Source: Oncomelania hupensis
Taxonomy: Eukaryota; Mollusca; Gastropoda; Littorinimorpha; Pomatiopsidae
Length of the DNA stretch: 64,000 nt
NCBI GenBank assembly: GCA_036898135.1
Contig: CM072516.1
Coordinates: 58,998,176-59,062,175 of the forward strand
Reading direction: 5' to 3'
Position numbers and translations under genes: made by a program. This document shows, piece after piece, positions 1-10,232 of this stretch. Numbering within the stretch: the stretch's first letter is position 1; the number at the start of each line of letters is the position of its first letter. The notes beneath the pieces are model-generated. The model saw nothing but the letters and a program-made list of their open reading frames with translations. It did no database searches and had not been told where the DNA came from.

Positions 1-343
1 TACAGGCCTCTACGATTGTTTTTTGCATCCTTTCACTGAGCATGTACTTCCTCCACCGTTTTTATACTTATCCCACTCGTTTTCAGGCTCTAACAATCGT
101 CGTTTTCGGCAATTTGCCATATTTAAAAGTCACGCATCAAGCTTTGATAAAAGCAAAACAAGCTAGACCGGAACTTGGTTTCATGCTAACCTCGTTTTAA
201 TTTATAATGGCGATACCCACGAGTTTTTATGAGAGGTGCCGGAAAGTTGTGAATTAGTGAGCCCAAATTTGAATTATCATACAATCCTTTGTTGCTTATT
301 CCACTGGTGGAGGGCTATTTTTAATATTTTTAATTTTATTTAA
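1..343. other. AT-rich sequence, no gene seen
   Basis: I see no open frame, RNA gene or recognisable repeat here. The last bases run into the A/T-rich 3' tail of the SINE fragment that follows. Confidence 0.5.
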
Positions 344-608
344 TCAATTTTATATAGCGCTTTTCCAGCTCACGAGCTGGTCAAGGCGCTGGTTGATACA
401 AGATCCCATTCAAGCTGCCCTAGGCGCCCACCTTTGGGCGCATAGTCTGACACTCAGACGACGGAGGACAATCCTGAGCGACCGGGCACGGGGAGAAAGG
501 ACCTAGTGCTTGCTGGGAGTATTTGTGTAGCCGGCACTCACCCGCCTAGGACATGAGCGTCAGGAACTTTAAAGTCCCTGCGATGGAATGCGTGCGTGCA
601 CAGACTAG
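344..608 (-). mobile_element. SINE-A, 5'-truncated copy
   Basis: Read on the minus strand this matches the 3' two-thirds of the full SINE at 9791-10232: the segment with 'ctcatgtcctag', the cggcac block, the 'gcgcctagg' block and the end 'gagctggaaaagcgctatata' followed by an A/T-rich tail. The tRNA-like head is missing, as expected from 5' truncation during reverse transcription. Confidence 0.75.
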
Positions 609-724
609 AAGGAGTAATGTTATGTTCCAGCAGCTTTGTTCCCAAGGCTCCAAGTTTATTCCCATAGCTCTAAGGTTCGTAACAAAAATGTAAGCTGTGT
701 GTTACCACAACTGTGTTTCTCTCT

Positions 725-740
725 CCCCCCCCCCCCCCCC
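725..740. repeat. Poly-C tract
   Basis: A run of about 16 C residues (poly-G on the other strand), a candidate for quadruplex or i-motif structure. It lies just upstream of a SINE-B copy. Confidence 0.8.
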
Positions 741-834
741 CACCTATCCCTTCCCCTAATCCCATTGCTCCATGCGCCCATCGCCACAAACCTTGCCTCT
801 CCAATATTGCCATAAGCACCGCCTCCGTTGGTGG

Positions 835-1123
835 TGTCGGATAGCGCAGTGGTTGGAGCACTCGCTACTGTGTCGCAAGTTAAGCACCGTCCAGTGCGGT
901 TAGCACTTGGATGGGTGACCGCAAAACGTGAAGCGACAAATAACAACGCCCCCAGTTGACTCAACTGTGACTGAGTACCTACTCTCTTAAGGGTGAGGAA
1001 GGTAAAGCAGCGAGGGAGAGAGATGGGCATCACCCTCAATACGCTGGCCCAAGATAAGTGTGATCTCCAACATCACGCTTCCCCTACGGCCACAAGGCTA
1101 TGGAACTACTTTTACCTTTTTTT
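835..1123 (+). mobile_element. SINE-B, chimeric tRNA/5S-rRNA-like SINE (copy 1)
   Basis: The head begins with a tRNA-like A box (gatagcgcagtggttgg) and then runs into sequence matching the 3' half of 5S rRNA: 'agttaagcaccgtc' and 'gcacttggatgggtgaccgc' correspond to the 5S segments around GUUAAGC and UACUUGGAUGGGUGACCGC. A body of about 170 bp follows and ends in a T/C-rich run with 'ttacc' repeats. Near-identical copies are at 2826-3111 (+) and 19468-19765 (-), the last with a clear target duplication, so this is a mobile SINE and not a 5S gene. Confidence 0.8.
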
Positions 1124-1440
1124 CTTTAACCACCGCCGTCTCGGGCCGTCACATCATCGCCATCACAACCTCCACCGCCACTGCCACCCACCGCCATTTC
1201 ACACCGAAGAGCTGTGGATATATATTTATGGGAGCTTAGAGCTGTGGGAACTAAGACGTGCTCCCCTGGCTGGTAGCCCCCTTTGCATGTTTTTGTCAAA
1301 GACGATTTCCAGCTCGCTACAAATTGAATGTATTTTGAACTTGAATAATTTTTTTAACTGATATTTTATATTTAAGCTGACGAGTGCGGTTTGCTTGTAT
1401 TAAATAATTCTAACTTTCAGACGTCAGTTTCCACTTAAAA

Positions 1441-2385
1441 AGTCAGTGGCTGCAATTTTGACAACACCAAACGCATTAACATGGACATCAAAGTCCAAGG
1501 CCAATCCTTAAACACAGTACATAGCTTCAAATAGTTAGGAGCCATTGTATCATACAATGGGTCCCGACAGGAAGTTCTCTCCAGGATCGCACAATAAACA
1601 TCTGCTGCTCAGACAAGGTTGAAGCCCATTTGGAAAGAGAGAGAGAGAACAGAGAACATTGAGGTTTAACGTCTACACCCACACATGGCGATATGGCAGA
1701 CGGGGATAACCATCCCAGGGAAAGAGGGGTAGGGACCTGAATCAACACTGAACCACCAGAGCAATCATACTGCTAAAATGGACAGTGAAAATTGTCACTT
1801 TTTATATCGCCCACCACGGGATTCGAACCTGGGTCATCGGTGTGCCAGGCGAACGCTCTACTTCTTGAGCTACGGCGGTGCTTTGGAAAGAGAGAACCAT
1901 AAGTCTGCATTTCAAGGTAAGGCTGCTGCGCTCCCTTGTCATCTCCATCTTCATATACGCTTGCGAAACATGGATCCTCACAGCAGATCTACTACGAAGA
2001 ATACCAAGCATGGAATTGAAGTGCTACAGAAGACTTATGGGCATTTCCTATACTCAGCACATCACCAACAACGAAATCCGATAGACCATCACACAAGCCA
2101 TTGGACAACACGATGACGTGGTGAAGAAACGGAAACTCCGATGGTATGGCCACGTCACCTTAGCATCAAGCCTTACAAGGACCATCCTGCAAGGTACGGT
2201 GCAAGGAGGCAGAAGAGGGAGACATAAAAAGAGGTGAGAGGACAACATTTAAGAATGGACTGGCTTGACATTGAGCGAAGCCATGACGGTTGCTGAGGAC
2301 AGAGAAAGATGGAGTACGCTGGTTGAATCATCTGTGGTGCCCCAACGACCTTTGAGTTACGGGATAGGATAAATAGATAGGATAG
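1441..2385 (+). mobile_element. RTE-type LINE fragment, C-terminal part, with a SINE inserted
   Basis: This matches the 3' third of the RTE frame at 46921-49413, from the 'HSFKYLG' segment to the basic 'RKRRW' region and the final residues, ending in ggata pentamers at about 2366-2385. It carries stop codons (for example in the 'KYLG' equivalent, tag at 1533), small indels, and an inserted SINE at 1643-1881. It is 5'-truncated and dead. Confidence 0.85.
1643..1881 (-). mobile_element. SINE-C, tRNA-derived, inserted in RTE fragment
   Basis: Minus-strand reading starts with a tRNA-like head at 1881 (A box 'tagctcaagaagtagagcg', B box 'ggttcgaatcc') followed by about 165 bp of body and a GA/CT-rich end. 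The flanks carry a duplication, 'tttggaaagagaga', at 1629-1642 and again from 1882, and the RTE sequence resumes without loss. This proves retroposition into the LINE copy. Confidence 0.85.
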
Positions 2386-2543
2386 GATATCCCATTATTT
2401 AATAATGTCAACGTGTTCATTTATACCATGCAGTGAAACGAATTCAAGGCATTCTTAAATGAGATCAATAACTTTGCCTTGCGTGAAGTTTAATGACCGA
2501 TGGAAAAGTAATAGAAATAAAGAAATAAGAATTAAAAAAAAAA

Positions 2544-2603
2544 TTCGCACAATACGACACTGGGTTTAAGGGTCCCATACTCTGCTGACTGAGCTAGCCG
2601 GCC
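2544..2603 (-). pseudogene. Decayed tRNA-Lys-like copy
   Basis: Minus-strand sequence resembles tRNA-Lys: the 'ggctagctcagt' D-arm region and a 'gggacccttaaaccca' anticodon region are visible, but the T arm is damaged (no intact GGTTCGAGCC). Flanking sequence on both sides resembles that of the intact tRNA-Lys genes at 8726-8798 and 9109-9181, so the whole unit was duplicated and this copy has decayed. Confidence 0.65.
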
Positions 2604-2825
2604 ATCTATTGATTTGATTCCAAACCAACAGCTTTACTTCAATGGTGATATCTGATGCAATTTATTATAACACACTCGCACGACAAACCTAATCTACGCA
2701 CAGCATGTAATGAATGACCCGACGCGTCGCTCTGTTGTAAAAGGTACGTATATCAGACCGTGAACATACTTTTAATGTGTTCGATTTTTACACTGAAATC
2801 CCAGTATTTAATATTGGGAATGATA

Positions 2826-3111
2826 TCGGATAGCGCAGTGGTTGGAGCACTCGCTACTGTGTCGAAAGTTAAGCACCGTCCAATGCGGTTAGCACTTGGA
2901 TGGGTGACCGCAAAACGTGAAGCGACAAATAACAGCGCCCCCAGTTGACTCAACTGTGACTGAGTACCTACTCTCTTAAGGGTGGGGAAGGTAAAGCAGC
3001 GAGGGAGAGAGATGGGCATCACCCTCATTACGCTGGCCCAAGATAAGTGTGATCTCCAACATCACGCTCCCCTACGGCCACAAGGCTATGGGACTACCTT
3101 TACCTTTACCA
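2826..3111 (+). mobile_element. SINE-B, chimeric tRNA/5S-like SINE (copy 2)
   Basis: Nearly identical to 835-1123 over the tRNA-like A box, the 5S-like 'ttggatgggtgaccgc' segment, and the body ending in 'ctacggccacaaggctatgg' plus 'ttacc' repeats. Confidence 0.8.
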
Positions 3112-3328
3112 TCTATCAGAGTTCGATATGAAAATTCTGCCGTGAACTGACAAAACCGAGCAAGTCCACAAAACCTACTTTCGAGAAAATCGACGTTTTG
3201 TGTTGCGCTATATTACGCGATCGTTTCTGGAAGTTTAAGGGCATATTACAATGCAATTCCTCGATTTAAGAGTGCATACCTTGAATGTTAAAGAAATGTT
3301 TGATAGATTTGATGTTTTAAGACTATTT

Positions 3329-3547
3329 GTGGACTTGCTTTGTTTTGTCAGATTATTCTTGAGATAGATCTTTGTTGAGAACATGACAAAACCAAGCAAG
3401 TCACCCGCTTGGTTTTGTCAGTTTATTATTGAATTAAATCCTTGTTAAAAAAATTCACAAAACCAAGTAAGTCAAATCCGCTTGGTTTTGTCAGTTTATT
3501 ATTAAGTAAATCCTTGTTTTCAAAATTCACCAAACCAAGTAAGTCCC
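3329..3547. repeat. Subterminal tandem repeats, about 72 bp
   Basis: About 2.7 units. Each unit carries an internal inverted pair, 'acaaaaccaagyaagtc' and 'cgcttggttttgtca', followed by 'gtttattatt'. Units start near 3385, 3457 and 3529. The same core recurs at the other end of the element. Confidence 0.8.
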
Positions 3548-3959
3548 ATAGGCCGTTTCGTTTCTTTGTTAAAAAGTCTGACGAGATGAGTCACATAAGT
3601 TGGGTTTTGTAAGATGTGGGTGCGGCAGTTACAGTGAGTGTATATGTGTGCCTGTTTATTGTTTTTAGCCATTCTTCACTTAATATTCCTGGGTTGGTAT
3701 ACAGGAGTCATGGGTTTTTTTTGCTCTCCCTTCAAAATAATATTAGATGCAGCCAATTTAATTTTAAAAATACAAAACTATTTTCCTTTCAGTTTCCTAT
3801 TGTAGCGATCTTCCTGCCTTTACACCACGTGTATTTCTTGTATTTTATTGCCCTTGTTGTGTGTCTCTAATATATTTGTTGCTGTTTGTTTGTGGGTTCG
3901 GGCACTGAATAGAATAGGCCCAACGTTTCCCGGCGTGTCATAAGAGGCGAATAACAGGG

Positions 3960-6900
3960 GTAATGTTAGCACGGCATCACTGGGCGAAAGTCTTCTACAC
4001 AGAAGTCACCGGCCAGGGCGAGGAACCTCACGTTGCTACATGTTCAACGAGCACGTGCTCGGGGCCAAGGCGAGCCACACTGTATTCGTGGATTTCGGCT
4101 GTGCCCAACATCCTGGAGAGGATTGGGCACCGCCAGGTCCTTTTTTGCCCAAGACACACTACATGCATGATGACACTATCCACTAATTCCATACCGGATA
4201 GGTCGTCTCCCGGCTCAAGGACCGCGCCTTCCGTTGGCCACCAGGACGGAGGTGTTAAGTATGCTACTGATGGACAATTTAGCAAGATCCGCACGAGAAA
4301 CAACATCGTCATAGGAACCTGGAATGTCAGGACCCTAACTGCGGAAGGAAAATTAGAAGAACTGGCCCACGAGTTGGACCACTATCGATGGAACGTTCTA
4401 GGCATTAGCGAACTGCGCTAAAAAGGCCTAGGTGAAACAACGACAGACAAAGGCCACAAGCTCTATTTCAGCGGTAGAGATGACAGGCACGAACACGGCG
4501 TTGGATTCTTGGTCCACAAGAACATTCTAGCCACTGTCATGGGTTGCCGCCCAGTAGACTTATTACCATCCGCCTGAGAGCAGCCCCTTTCAACATCACC
4601 ATCATCCAGACCTATGCCCCAACATCAGACTATGACGACAGCGAAGTGGAGGATTTTTATGAAAATCTACAGGCGGTCCTTGACCAAGTGCCGAAGAAGG
4701 ACATAGTCATAGTGCAAGGCGACTGGAATGCCAAGGTTGGCCAAAATGCGCACCACAACTGGGGAGACACATGTGGACCCCACTGCAACAACGAGACAAA
4801 TGACAGGGGTCTGAAATTCTTGGAGTTTGCCAGATACAACAATCTGGTACTGGCAAACAAGCTTGGTCTCCACAAAAACTCCAGACGATGGACATGGCAC
4901 AGTCCCAGGGGGGAGCATCACAACCAAATAGACTACATCATGGTCAAGAAACGCTTCAGATCAAGCATCAACATTGGCAGGACACGCACTTTTCCAGGAG
5001 CAGACATCGGAAGTGACCACGATCTCTTGATGATGTCTTTCCGGCTCCACTTGAAGAGAGTAAATACTACACTAGACTGAAGTTCGACCTGGACAAACTG
5101 CAAGACCCGGAGGTGGCAGAACTATTTCAGGCCACAATTGAAGGGAAATTTGCACCACTGCTCATTTTGGGGGCTGGTGAAGTAGATGTCAACACCATGA
5201 CCACCATCTTCAACTCAGCTGTGACAGATGCCGCCACTGAGATCCTTGGCAAGCACCGACCAAAGAAGAAGCCGTGGATCACACCTGAACTTTTGGATCT
5301 GTGTGATAAACGAAGAGAGATTAAAAAAAAGAAAGAAAAAGAACACCTCACAGGGAGCTGATGTCTACCGAAAAATCAACAATGACATCCAAAAAGGCAT
5401 GCGCACAGCAAAGGAGAACTGGATAGAAGATCAATGCCAGGAAATAGAGAACAGTCTGAACAAAAACAACAGCAAGAAGGCCTACCAGACTGTAAAGCGG
5501 CTGACAAGTTTCAAACAGCCCAAAGTCTCCACGATCCAAAGCAAGTCTGGCATATGCCTTACAGAAGAACAAGAAGTCTTGGACAGATGGACAGAGTACT
5601 GCTCTGACCTTTACAACCATACACCAAATGGAGACCCATCAGTTCTAGCATGTCCCGAGAACAGAGAAGAAGAAATCCTCCCAATTCTCCGGGAAGAAGT
5701 TGAGGCAGCAGTGCAATCGCTAAAAAAAAGGGAAGTCAGCGGGAGTGGACAACATACCCGCGGAACTGCTACAAGCAGGAGGAGAAGCGATGATTGATGC
5801 CCTCACCATTATCTGTAACAAGATCTGGCAGAGTGGAGAGTGGCCTATACCATGGGCCCAGTCGCTTGTCATCACTCTTCCCAAAAAAGGTAACCTTCAG
5901 GAGTGTGAAAATTACCGCACCGTCAGCCTCATCATCCATCCAAGCAAGGTCCTCCAGAAAATATTACTCAACAGGTTGAAACCCCAAGCTGAACAAATCA
6001 TAGCTGAAGAACGAGCATGATTCAGGGCAGGGCGAAGTACCACTGAACAGATTTTCAACCTCAGAATAATCTATGAGAAATACCTACAGCACCAACAACA
6101 TCTATATCATGTGTTCATAGACTTCAAGAAAACGTTTGACCGAGTCTGGCATGCAGCTCTATGGGCAACAATGAAAGCGTACAACATCAGACCTAAAATT
6201 ATTGAAGTCATTAAAAACCTGTATGACAAGGCTACCAGTGCAGTCCTCCACAACAGCGCCATCGGGAACGGGTTCAGAACAACAATCGGTGTGCGTCAAG
6301 GATGCCTACTCTCTCCAACACCCTTCAACATCTTCCTAGAGCGCATCATGTCAGATGCTCTTGCAGATCACGAAGGCACAGTCAGCATAGGGGGTAGAGC
6401 AATCTCCAATCTTCGTTTTGCGGATGACATTGATGGATTGGCTGGAGAGGACAAAAACTTGAACAGCTGGTACAGAGGCTTGACACCACCTCCAAAGCTT
6501 GTGGAATTGAAAAAAGTGCAGAGAAGACCGAAATGATGACCAACAACACCAATAGCATCAACACGGACATCAAAGTCCAAGGCCAATCCCTCAACACAGT
6601 GCATAGCTTCAAATATTTAGGAGCCATTGTATCAGACAATGGGTCCCGAAAGGAAGTCCTCTCCAGGATCGCACAAACAACTGCTGCACTGGCAAGGCTG
6701 AAGCCATTTGGAAAGACAGGACCATCATTCTACATTCAAAGTAAGACTGCTGCGCTCCCTTGTCATCTCCATCTTCCTATATGCTTGCGAAGCATGGACC
6801 CTCACAGCAGATCTACAACGAAGAATACAAAGCATGGAGATGAGGTGCTACAGAAGACTTCTGGGCATTTCCTATACCCAACACATCACCAACGACGAAG

Positions 6901-7015
6901 TCCGACAGACCATCACACAAGCCATTTGACAACACGATGACCTGCTCACAGTGGTGAAGAAACGGAAACTCCGATGGTATGGTCACGTCACTAGATCATC
7001 AGGCCTTGCAAAGAC

Positions 7016-7091
<76 letters not shown>

Positions 7092-7770
7092 TGTTTATTT
7101 ATATACCACAACATTACATATAATAAAACACGCACTCGCTGTGGTTGACAACTTCACAAATTACAAATTGTTAGCAAATAATAGATTAACATACATATCA
7201 AACATATAAAATTTTTAAACAGGTTAAATACTAATACAGCTATAAAATCTCATCATAAAAATATAAAATAGCATAATATACAGAACAATCGGACAAACAA
7301 CAGCTCAAACCAAATCATATCAATTAAAATCTGCATAGGATCAACATACAAAATAATACATCGAACAGCTACTCCGTCGCCAGCGCCAACAATCAACCGC
7401 CCAGACGCCACATTAGTTATCACAGCACACACAAACACCCACGCACGCTCCCACACACACACACAGCACGCACACACAGACCTACTACCGTCTGACAAGT
7501 CATATCTCAGCTGACGCAAGGGAATTCTACATAATTATTTATAGTATTGTTTAATACTCTGCAAGGCACAGTGCAAGGAGGTAGAAAAAGAGGGAGACCG
7601 AAAAAGAGGTGGGAGGACAACATTCGAGAATGGACTGGTTTGACACTGAGCGAAGCCATCAGGGCTGCTGAGGACAGAGAGAGATTGAGTATGCTGGTTA
7701 AACGATCATCTGTGGTGCCCCTACGACCTCAGGGTTACGGGACAGGATAGGATAGGATAGGATAGGATAG
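3960..7770 (+). pseudogene. RTE-type LINE, near full length but broken (EN-RT)
   Basis: The AP-endonuclease part starts near 4290 with GTWNVRTL and GISELR, followed by TYAPT, GDWNAKVG (around 4720) and SDHD (around 5017). The RT follows with FIDFKK-FDRVWH (around 6115), GVRQGCLLSPT and FADDIDG (around 6418), and the C-terminal KRKLRWYGHV region (around 6957). In RTE LINEs one polyprotein cuts target DNA and copies the element RNA. This copy has a stop after GISELR (about 4420), frameshifts near 4540, 5085, 5340, 5740 and 6480, a stop near 6018, and a retroposon inserted at 7016-7557. The coding end resumes at 7558 and runs into (ggata)n at 7741-7770. The 5' limit is uncertain. Confidence 0.85.
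7016..7557 (-). mobile_element. Retroposon with (TTA)n 3' tail inserted in the RTE copy
   Basis: The LINE reading breaks at 'gcaaagac' and resumes at 'ctgcaaggcacag'. The insert begins on the plus strand with (AAT)n at 7016-7090, followed by 'ctgtttatttatata', so it is a minus-strand element with a (TTA)n tail. It resembles the tail arrangement at 49770 and 63003. The interior holds no recognisable coding sequence. Confidence 0.6.
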
Positions 7771-8265
7771 TTTGTTTGTTTATTTCCACACCTCGTGGAA
7801 GTTGCCGCGTAGGCGCCAGATCTACAGGATCCTTCATGGTGGGCAGGAAAGTACATGAAGAAAACTCTTTTTCAAAAAGCCGAACACGTCCTTTGCTGAC
7901 CGAAATTTCGTCATCATTTTCACAGGAAAATAATATTGCACAGCAGCAATAACATGGATTCTCACTGGTACACTTCATCTTAAGGCGCTTTCTCATTGGT
8001 CGGGAGGACTTACTTTTCTTTGTCAGGTTATTGTAGAAAATGACGTCATCATGCCAACTCGAGCATCAGCCAGAGGATCGCCGAAACAAAATCGCAGGGG
8101 ACTTGCTTGGTTTTATCAGTTTATTCCCCCACTTAAAAATTTTTTAACACGGACTTACTCTATGATATCTCCAAATCTAAACATAGTTCGGATTTGATTT
8201 TTACAGGTAAGATGCGTCATTCTCTTGCAAGTTTGATGGCGCAAAAAACTCATTTTCGACCTTAG
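7771..8265. other. Right part of the inverted-end DNA element
   Basis: No gene is visible. It contains the subterminal motif 'ggacttgcttggtttt' (around 8099) that matches the left-end repeats. It is assigned to the split DNA element by position. Confidence 0.45.
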
Positions 8266-8344
8266 GTGGACTTACTCGGTTTTGTCAAATCACGGCAGAA
8301 TTGTGGAACAAAGTTATAACATGTATTCTTTGTTAAGGGGCGAT

Positions 8345-8348
<4 letters not shown>

Positions 8349-8402
<54 letters not shown>

Positions 8403-8412
8403 GTCTCTCTCT
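8349..8412. repeat. (CT)n microsatellite
   Basis: An almost pure CT array of about 50 bp, followed by ctgtctgt and further CT, immediately outside the right end of the inverted-end element. Confidence 0.95.
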
Positions 8413-8725
8413 CTGTATATTTATAGATCCACATATTTCATTGGTGTCCAATAATAATTGTTAACTTTGCTTCTAAAGTTCGTGTTCGGGCGTTTGAAAA
8501 AATTGAAAAAGTCGTTTGCCAGGCCATAGGCATGCTTTTGAGGGGAGGGGGGTTTATCTTCTTTACAATACCGAGACTGAGGCATGGAGTAACCGGAAAG
8601 TGAACCCACGATGCCAACGTGTGCTGTCACTAGTTTTGGGCCTGTTGTATCGGGTGACGCTTAAATGACTTACGGAATCCTAAGAAAAAATAATAATTAA
8701 CCTAAAAAAATAATTTAAAAAGAAT

Positions 8726-8798
8726 CGCCCAACGTGGGGCTCGAACCCACGACCCTGGGATTAAGAGTCCCATGCTCTACCGACTGAGCTAGCCGGGC
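8726..8798 (-). tRNA. tRNA-Lys (anticodon CTT)
   Basis: 73 nt with all standard parts: acceptor GCCCGGC pairing with GTTGGGC, D arm with 'tagctcagtcggtagagc' as A box, anticodon loop ACTCTTAAT read as CTT, and T arm 'gtgggttcgagccccac' containing the B box. It closely matches the conserved animal tRNA-Lys(CTT). CCA is not encoded, as usual. A T-run (8717-8721 on the opposite strand) follows the 3' end as the Pol III terminator. The second gene lies in inverted orientation at 9109-9181. Confidence 0.95.
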
Positions 8799-9108
8799 TA
8801 CTGAATTCTTACATTTAATCCGACAGGTTTGACTCGGAAGTTAGTGCCTGACCATATATATTATACCACACCAGCCCAGCAAACATAACCCTTTATTCTT
8901 ATTATTATTAAATATTGTAATATCCGTTTAAAAAACGAACACTTTAAAATTTCGTACAAAGGCTACTTTGCAACAGAGCAAGATATTGTGCGGAACACAT
9001 TCAGGATAAAGGGTTATATTTGCTGGGCTAGTGTGGTATAATAAATTATATATGATCAGGCACTAATTTCCGAGTCAAACCTGTCGGATTAAATGTTTGA
9101 TTTCAGTA

Positions 9109-9181
9109 GCCCGGCTAGCTCAGTCGGTAGAGCATGGGACTCTTAATCCCAGGGTCGTGGGTTCGAGCCCCACGTTGGGCG
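9109..9181 (+). tRNA. tRNA-Lys (anticodon CTT)
   Basis: Sequence-identical partner, as far as I can see, of the gene at 8726-8798. It has a 7-bp acceptor stem, a TTCGA T loop, anticodon CTT, and a TTTTT terminator at about 9186-9190. It decodes AAG codons in cytosolic translation. Intact tRNA and terminator suggest it can be transcribed, although multicopy tRNA loci often contain silent members. Confidence 0.95.
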
Positions 9182-9227
9182 ATTATTTTTAAATTATTTT
9201 TTTAGGTTAATTATTATTTTTTATTAT

Positions 9228-9345
9228 GCTGACACTGAGCGAAACAATCAGGGTTGCTGAGGACAGGGAAAGATGGAGTACGCTGATTAAACGATCATCT
9301 GTGGTGCCCCTACGACTTCCGAATTATGAGATAGGACAGGATTTA
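9228..9345 (+). mobile_element. RTE LINE, 3'-terminal scrap
   Basis: It matches the last ~110 bp of the RTE frame ('ctgacactgagcgaa' to 'gtggtgcccctacgac') and ends in a decayed ggata/ggaca tail. It abuts the right arm of the tRNA-Lys palindrome. Confidence 0.8.
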
Positions 9346-9485
9346 CATGGAGTCATCGGAGCGTGACATCAGCTACCAAGGTGTGCCAAAAGCTTTGCTG
9401 AGGCTGGTTAACGGTTTATGACTGATGGAATAAAAATGAAAAGAAACAAGGAATAAAAAAGAAAGAAAATTTTTTTTAAAAAAAT

Positions 9486-9553
9486 TGTCTAAGTGGGGTT
9501 TGAACCCACGTTCATGATTAAGAGTCCCATGCTATTCCCTGACCTAGCCGGTC
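9486..9553 (-). pseudogene. Decayed tRNA-Lys-like copy
   Basis: Minus-strand sequence keeps a good T arm (gtgggttcaaaccccac) and the anticodon segment gggactcttaatca, but the D arm is damaged ('gctaggtcagggaatag') and bases are missing before the T arm. Upstream and downstream flanks resemble those of 2544-2603, including a conserved tract ending 'gaatgatat' on the right. Confidence 0.7.
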
Positions 9554-9790
9554 ATCTATTAATGTAATTCTAACCCAACAGCTTAATGGTTTCGATGCAT
9601 GGTGATCTCTAATCAAATTTATTAAACCACACTTGCACAAGAAACATAACCTTCTATGCAGAACGTATACTGACAAGAGGTCCGTTCCTCTGTTGTGAAC
9701 TTTAACTATATATTAGACTTCGTACATGATGTTGATTTGTTTGATTTCTAAACTGTTATTAAAGTATTGAATATTTTGAATGATATGATA

Positions 9791-10232
9791 GGGAGGCACG
9801 GTGGCCTAATGGTAGAGCTTTGGCTTGCGGATCTGAAGGTCCCGGGTTCGAGCCCAGGCCGGGGCTTTGTGTTGTGTCCTTGAGAAAGACACTTTACTCC
9901 CGTTTCCTTCTCCTTCGGATGAGAGTATAAACCGAGGTCTAGTGTGTCGCATATATTCCATCATAACGGACTTTAAAGATCCTGACGCTCATGTCCTAGA
10001 CGGGTAAGTGCCGGTGAACACACCCAGCATGCACCTAGGTCCTTCTCTCAAATCTCTGGCTGCCCAGGATTGTGCTCAGTTGTCTGGGGCGTTATTACGA
10101 TGCGCCCAAAGGCTGCAAGTTGGCGCCTCGGACGGCTTGAGTTCGATCCTGTATCGGCCAGCGCCTTGAGCAGCTCTTGAGCTGGAAAAGCGCTATATAA
10201 GAACGATTAAATAAATAAATAAATAAATAATA
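9791..10232 (+). mobile_element. SINE-A, full-length tRNA-derived SINE
   Basis: The tRNA-like head has an A box (gtggcctaatggtagagc) and B box (gggttcgagccc) in the first 75 bp. A central block 'tgtccttgagaaagacact' follows, then a long body, the end 'gagctggaaaagcgctatat', and an (AAAT)n tail at about 10208-10232. Pol III would transcribe it from the internal promoter and a LINE would copy it. Truncated copies are at 344-608 and 46420-46510. Confidence 0.85.

Larger units (their letters stand above)
3133..8302. mobile_element. DNA-transposon-like element with 37-bp inverted ends, split by an RTE LINE
   Basis: A 37-bp sequence at 3133-3169 (starting aattctgccgtga) recurs inverted at 8266-8302 with three or four mismatches. 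Both ends carry subterminal copies of 'aaaaccaagyaagtc' in either orientation (3384-3547, and around 8099-8125). The interior from about 3960 to 7770 is an unrelated RTE LINE, so the element itself was about 1.3 kb before the LINE landed. No transposase frame is visible, so it is probably non-autonomous. Superfamily is unknown. Confidence 0.6.
8685..9222. repeat. Large inverted repeat carrying two tRNA-Lys genes
   Basis: The left arm (about 8685-8900) and right arm (about 9003-9222) are reverse complements with few mismatches and a spacer of about 100 bp. Each arm holds one intact tRNA-Lys gene transcribed outward from the centre, plus about 100 bp of upstream and 40 bp of downstream sequence. 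Confidence 0.9.

Noticed and set aside
835..950. 5S rRNA gene
   Set aside because: Only the 3' half of 5S is present, the 5' part is tRNA-like, and copies carry target duplications and a SINE body.
656..1039. Minus-strand frame of 127 codons, repeated at 2753 and 19557
   Set aside because: It is the antisense of SINE-B, and the repeated translation follows from the repeat.
9109..9181. tRNA-Lys-derived SINE instead of a real tRNA gene
   Set aside because: The tRNA is intact, has a terminator directly after it, and homologous flanks extend upstream; a SINE would begin at the tRNA.
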